From NCBI GenBank assembly GCA_012521855.1, contig JAAYLO010000147.1, positions 1 to 6,537 on the forward strand: a stretch of 6,537 bases of DNA, read 5' to 3'. Of the stretch, positions 5,085 through 6,537 are shown piece after piece (the first letter of the stretch is position 1; each line of letters begins with the position of its first letter). Source of the DNA: Halanaerobiaceae bacterium (GTDB taxonomy: Bacteria; Bacillota; Halanaerobiia; Halanaerobiales; DTU029). The notes beneath the pieces are model-generated. The model worked only from the letters and a program-made list of their open reading frames with translations. It did not search any database and was not told the origin of the DNA. A program made the position numbers and the translations under genes.

Positions 5085-6537
5085 TTATTCTTCCAGAGGC
5101 CCATCATAACGCAGCTGGCCGTTTATATATATCTCATACCAGGTTTGCCCGACACTGTTAAAGGAAACCTGGATATAATCACCGGGGTGGTTGGTACCCC
5201 TGTAGATGGTATCCCTTCCATTATTATCAATGATTACTATCTCTATATTCTGGTTCCAGTTTCCTGCAGGAACAGAAAAACGCATGGTTACCCCCTTATG
5301 GATTGGAGCACCTTCTGTATTTATCAAACCTGAACTGACAATAAGATCTATTTCACTTCCCTCAGGTATCATCTCACCGGACTGATATTCCATTTCAGCC
5401 ACCTGATCAGGCATATAACGTTTAGTTAACTCTCTTTTTATCTCCCCGGCCCTGAAGCCGGCTTCCTCTATTTTAGCAACAGCCTCCTCCAGATACAGAC
5501 CAACTACGTTGGGGACTGCAATCATATTAGGCTTCGGTCCGAGACTTACCACAATATCGATACTGGCACCTGCCTCCACTTCTTCTTCAGGCAAGGGGTT
5601 CTGTGAAATTATATATCCCTGAGCTACTTCTGCTGAATATGTCTCTTCTATGTCTCCAATTGATAATTGCTGGTTTTCAAGAAAGACTCCTGCTTCCCTT
5701 ACTGTCATATTCCGCAGATCAGGTACCGTCAGGACAGGCGGTCCAAGGCTCACTGTCACCATTATCTTTCTGGTTTGCCTTACCCTTTCTCCAGCTTTAG
5801 GAGATTGTGAAATAATATGATTTTCCGGAACCTCAGGGTGATATATTCCTTCATTCTGGGGTACCAGATGTAAACCAACCTGTAAAGCCTCTAATCTTGC
5901 TTCTTCATAAGGCAGACCGGTAATATTGGGAACCTCTACAATAGGCACATTCATAATATTCTTATAAAACACATATAGCCCGATAAAAGAAAGCAGGAAA
6001 AAGAGAAATATACCTGTAAACCATTTAACCCAGGCAAGAATCCCTGCTCTTTCATTGGCAGTGAGATACTGCCTCTCTGCCTTCTCATAATCCGTTGACA
6101 GGTCATTTAACCTGACCCTTTCAATTACCTTTGTGGCCCCATTATCAAAATCAGAACCGGTATTATCAAAATAACCTTCCAGGGCCAGTTCAATGCTTTT
6201 TTTCATTTCATCAGCATCTGCAAATCTATCTGCAGGGTCCTTAGCAATAGCTTTCATCACTATATTTTCTACATTTTCAGGTATTTCAGGATTAATTAAA
6301 CCAGGCCTCTTCGGTGTTTCCTGAATATGCTTCAGGGCAACAGAGATAGGACTGTCACCACGGAAAGGTACAACACCTGTTAACATTTCATAAAGGACTA
6401 TCCCAAGTGAATACAGATCAGAACAGGCTTTAATCTCTCCGCCCCGGGCCTGCTCAGGTGAGAAATAATGGGCACTGCCGACAACTGTATCCGTTATGGT
6501 CATGGTCATGGCAGAAGTCACTGCCCTGGCAATTCCA
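5085..6537 (-). CDS. pknB: PASTA-domain membrane Ser/Thr protein kinase, 5' end beyond the window
   Basis: The frame is open to the window edge, so 483 C-terminal residues are visible and the glycine loop, catalytic Lys and HRD motif are missing. Numbering from the first complete codon, GIARA (1-5) is the end of the DFG motif. A Thr-rich activation loop (TSAMTMTITDTVVGS) follows, then SPEQARG (26-32, APE-like), SDLYSLGIVLYEMLTG (39-54) and the last-lobe Arg in DPADRF near 104. After a charged linker comes one membrane helix (about 168-191, WFTGIFLFFLLSFIGLYVFY). Three PASTA repeats then lie outside the cell (about 199-264, 267-333, 337-402), followed by a beta-rich C-terminal domain (404-483). 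PASTA repeats bind muropeptides or lipid II, so the kinase links cell-wall state to phosphorylation, including of RsgA downstream. The Bacillus orthologue is prkC. A cognate PP2C phosphatase gene would be expected just upstream, outside this window. Confidence 0.96.
   Translation of the reverse strand, partial: GIARAVTSAMTMTITDTVVGSAHYFSPEQARGGEIKACSDLYSLGIVLYEMLTGVVPFRGDSPISVALKHIQETPKRPGLINPEIPENVENIVMKAIAKDPADRFADADEMKKSIELALEGYFDNTGSDFDNGATKVIERVRLNDLSTDYEKAERQYLTANERAGILAWVKWFTGIFLFFLLSFIGLYVFYKNIMNVPIVEVPNITGLPYEEARLEALQVGLHLVPQNEGIYHPEVPENHIISQSPKAGERVRQTRKIMVTVSLGPPVLTVPDLRNMTVREAGVFLENQQLSIGDIEETYSAEVAQGYIISQNPLPEEEVEAGASIDIVVSLGPKPNMIAVPNVVGLYLEEAVAKIEEAGFRAGEIKRELTKRYMPDQVAEMEYQSGEMIPEGSEIDLIVSSGLINTEGAPIHKGVTMRFSVPAGNWNQNIEIVIIDNNGRDTIYRGTNHPGDYIQVSFNSVGQTWYEIYINGQLRYDGPLEE

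Overview
The window comes from a low-GC Gram-positive (Firmicutes) genome, with A+T-rich spacers and strong AGGAG/GGGGAG ribosome binding sites. Gene content and order (PASTA-domain Ser/Thr kinase, rsgA, rpe, then thiamine pyrophosphokinase) match the conserved operon best known from Bacillus (prkC-rsgA-rpe-thiN). An anaerobic clostridial or Halanaerobiales-type host is my guess from protein flavour only. All eight protein genes read on the minus strand, so transcription runs from position 6537 towards 1.

Region by region, in transcription order: (1) 6537-3534 holds the 3' part of a membrane Ser/Thr kinase with three PASTA repeats (pknB/prkC type, cut by the window edge), rsgA (ribosome-assembly GTPase) and rpe (ribulose-phosphate 3-epimerase), spaced 21 and 39 bp apart as one operon. 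(2) 3492-2091 is a thiamine module: a palindromic spacer, a TPP riboswitch, an intrinsic terminator that also covers the ribosome binding site of thiT, then thiT (thiamine-binding S component of an ECF transporter) and a thiamine pyrophosphokinase. (3) 2031-1834 encodes a 65-residue protein resembling the N-terminal domain of the sporulation protease YabG, followed by a clear terminator. (4) 1750-30 is a separate unit: a near-consensus promoter, a PII-like signalling protein, a structured G-rich spacer, and a CPA2-type cation:proton antiporter.

How they work together: the riboswitch-thiT pair sits where thiN would directly follow rpe in Bacillus. Both thiamine uptake and its conversion to TPP are therefore placed downstream of a TPP sensor, which makes a closed feedback loop. 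The expression platform can be read base by base: the conserved CUGAGA core of the aptamer can pair with the 5' arm of the terminator, so ligand binding and antitermination exclude each other, and the terminator's 3' arm is the thiT Shine-Dalgarno itself. In the last unit, the PII-like protein probably senses a small molecule and controls the neighbouring antiporter, by analogy with other PII/transporter pairs.

I do not see a wholly new system. The most informative points are the dual-function riboswitch platform, the PII-like/antiporter pair with its structured spacer, and the stand-alone YabG-like small protein. Several starts were moved downstream from the longest open frame because of Shine-Dalgarno placement (thiT, thiN, rpe, PII-like, the 65-residue protein).
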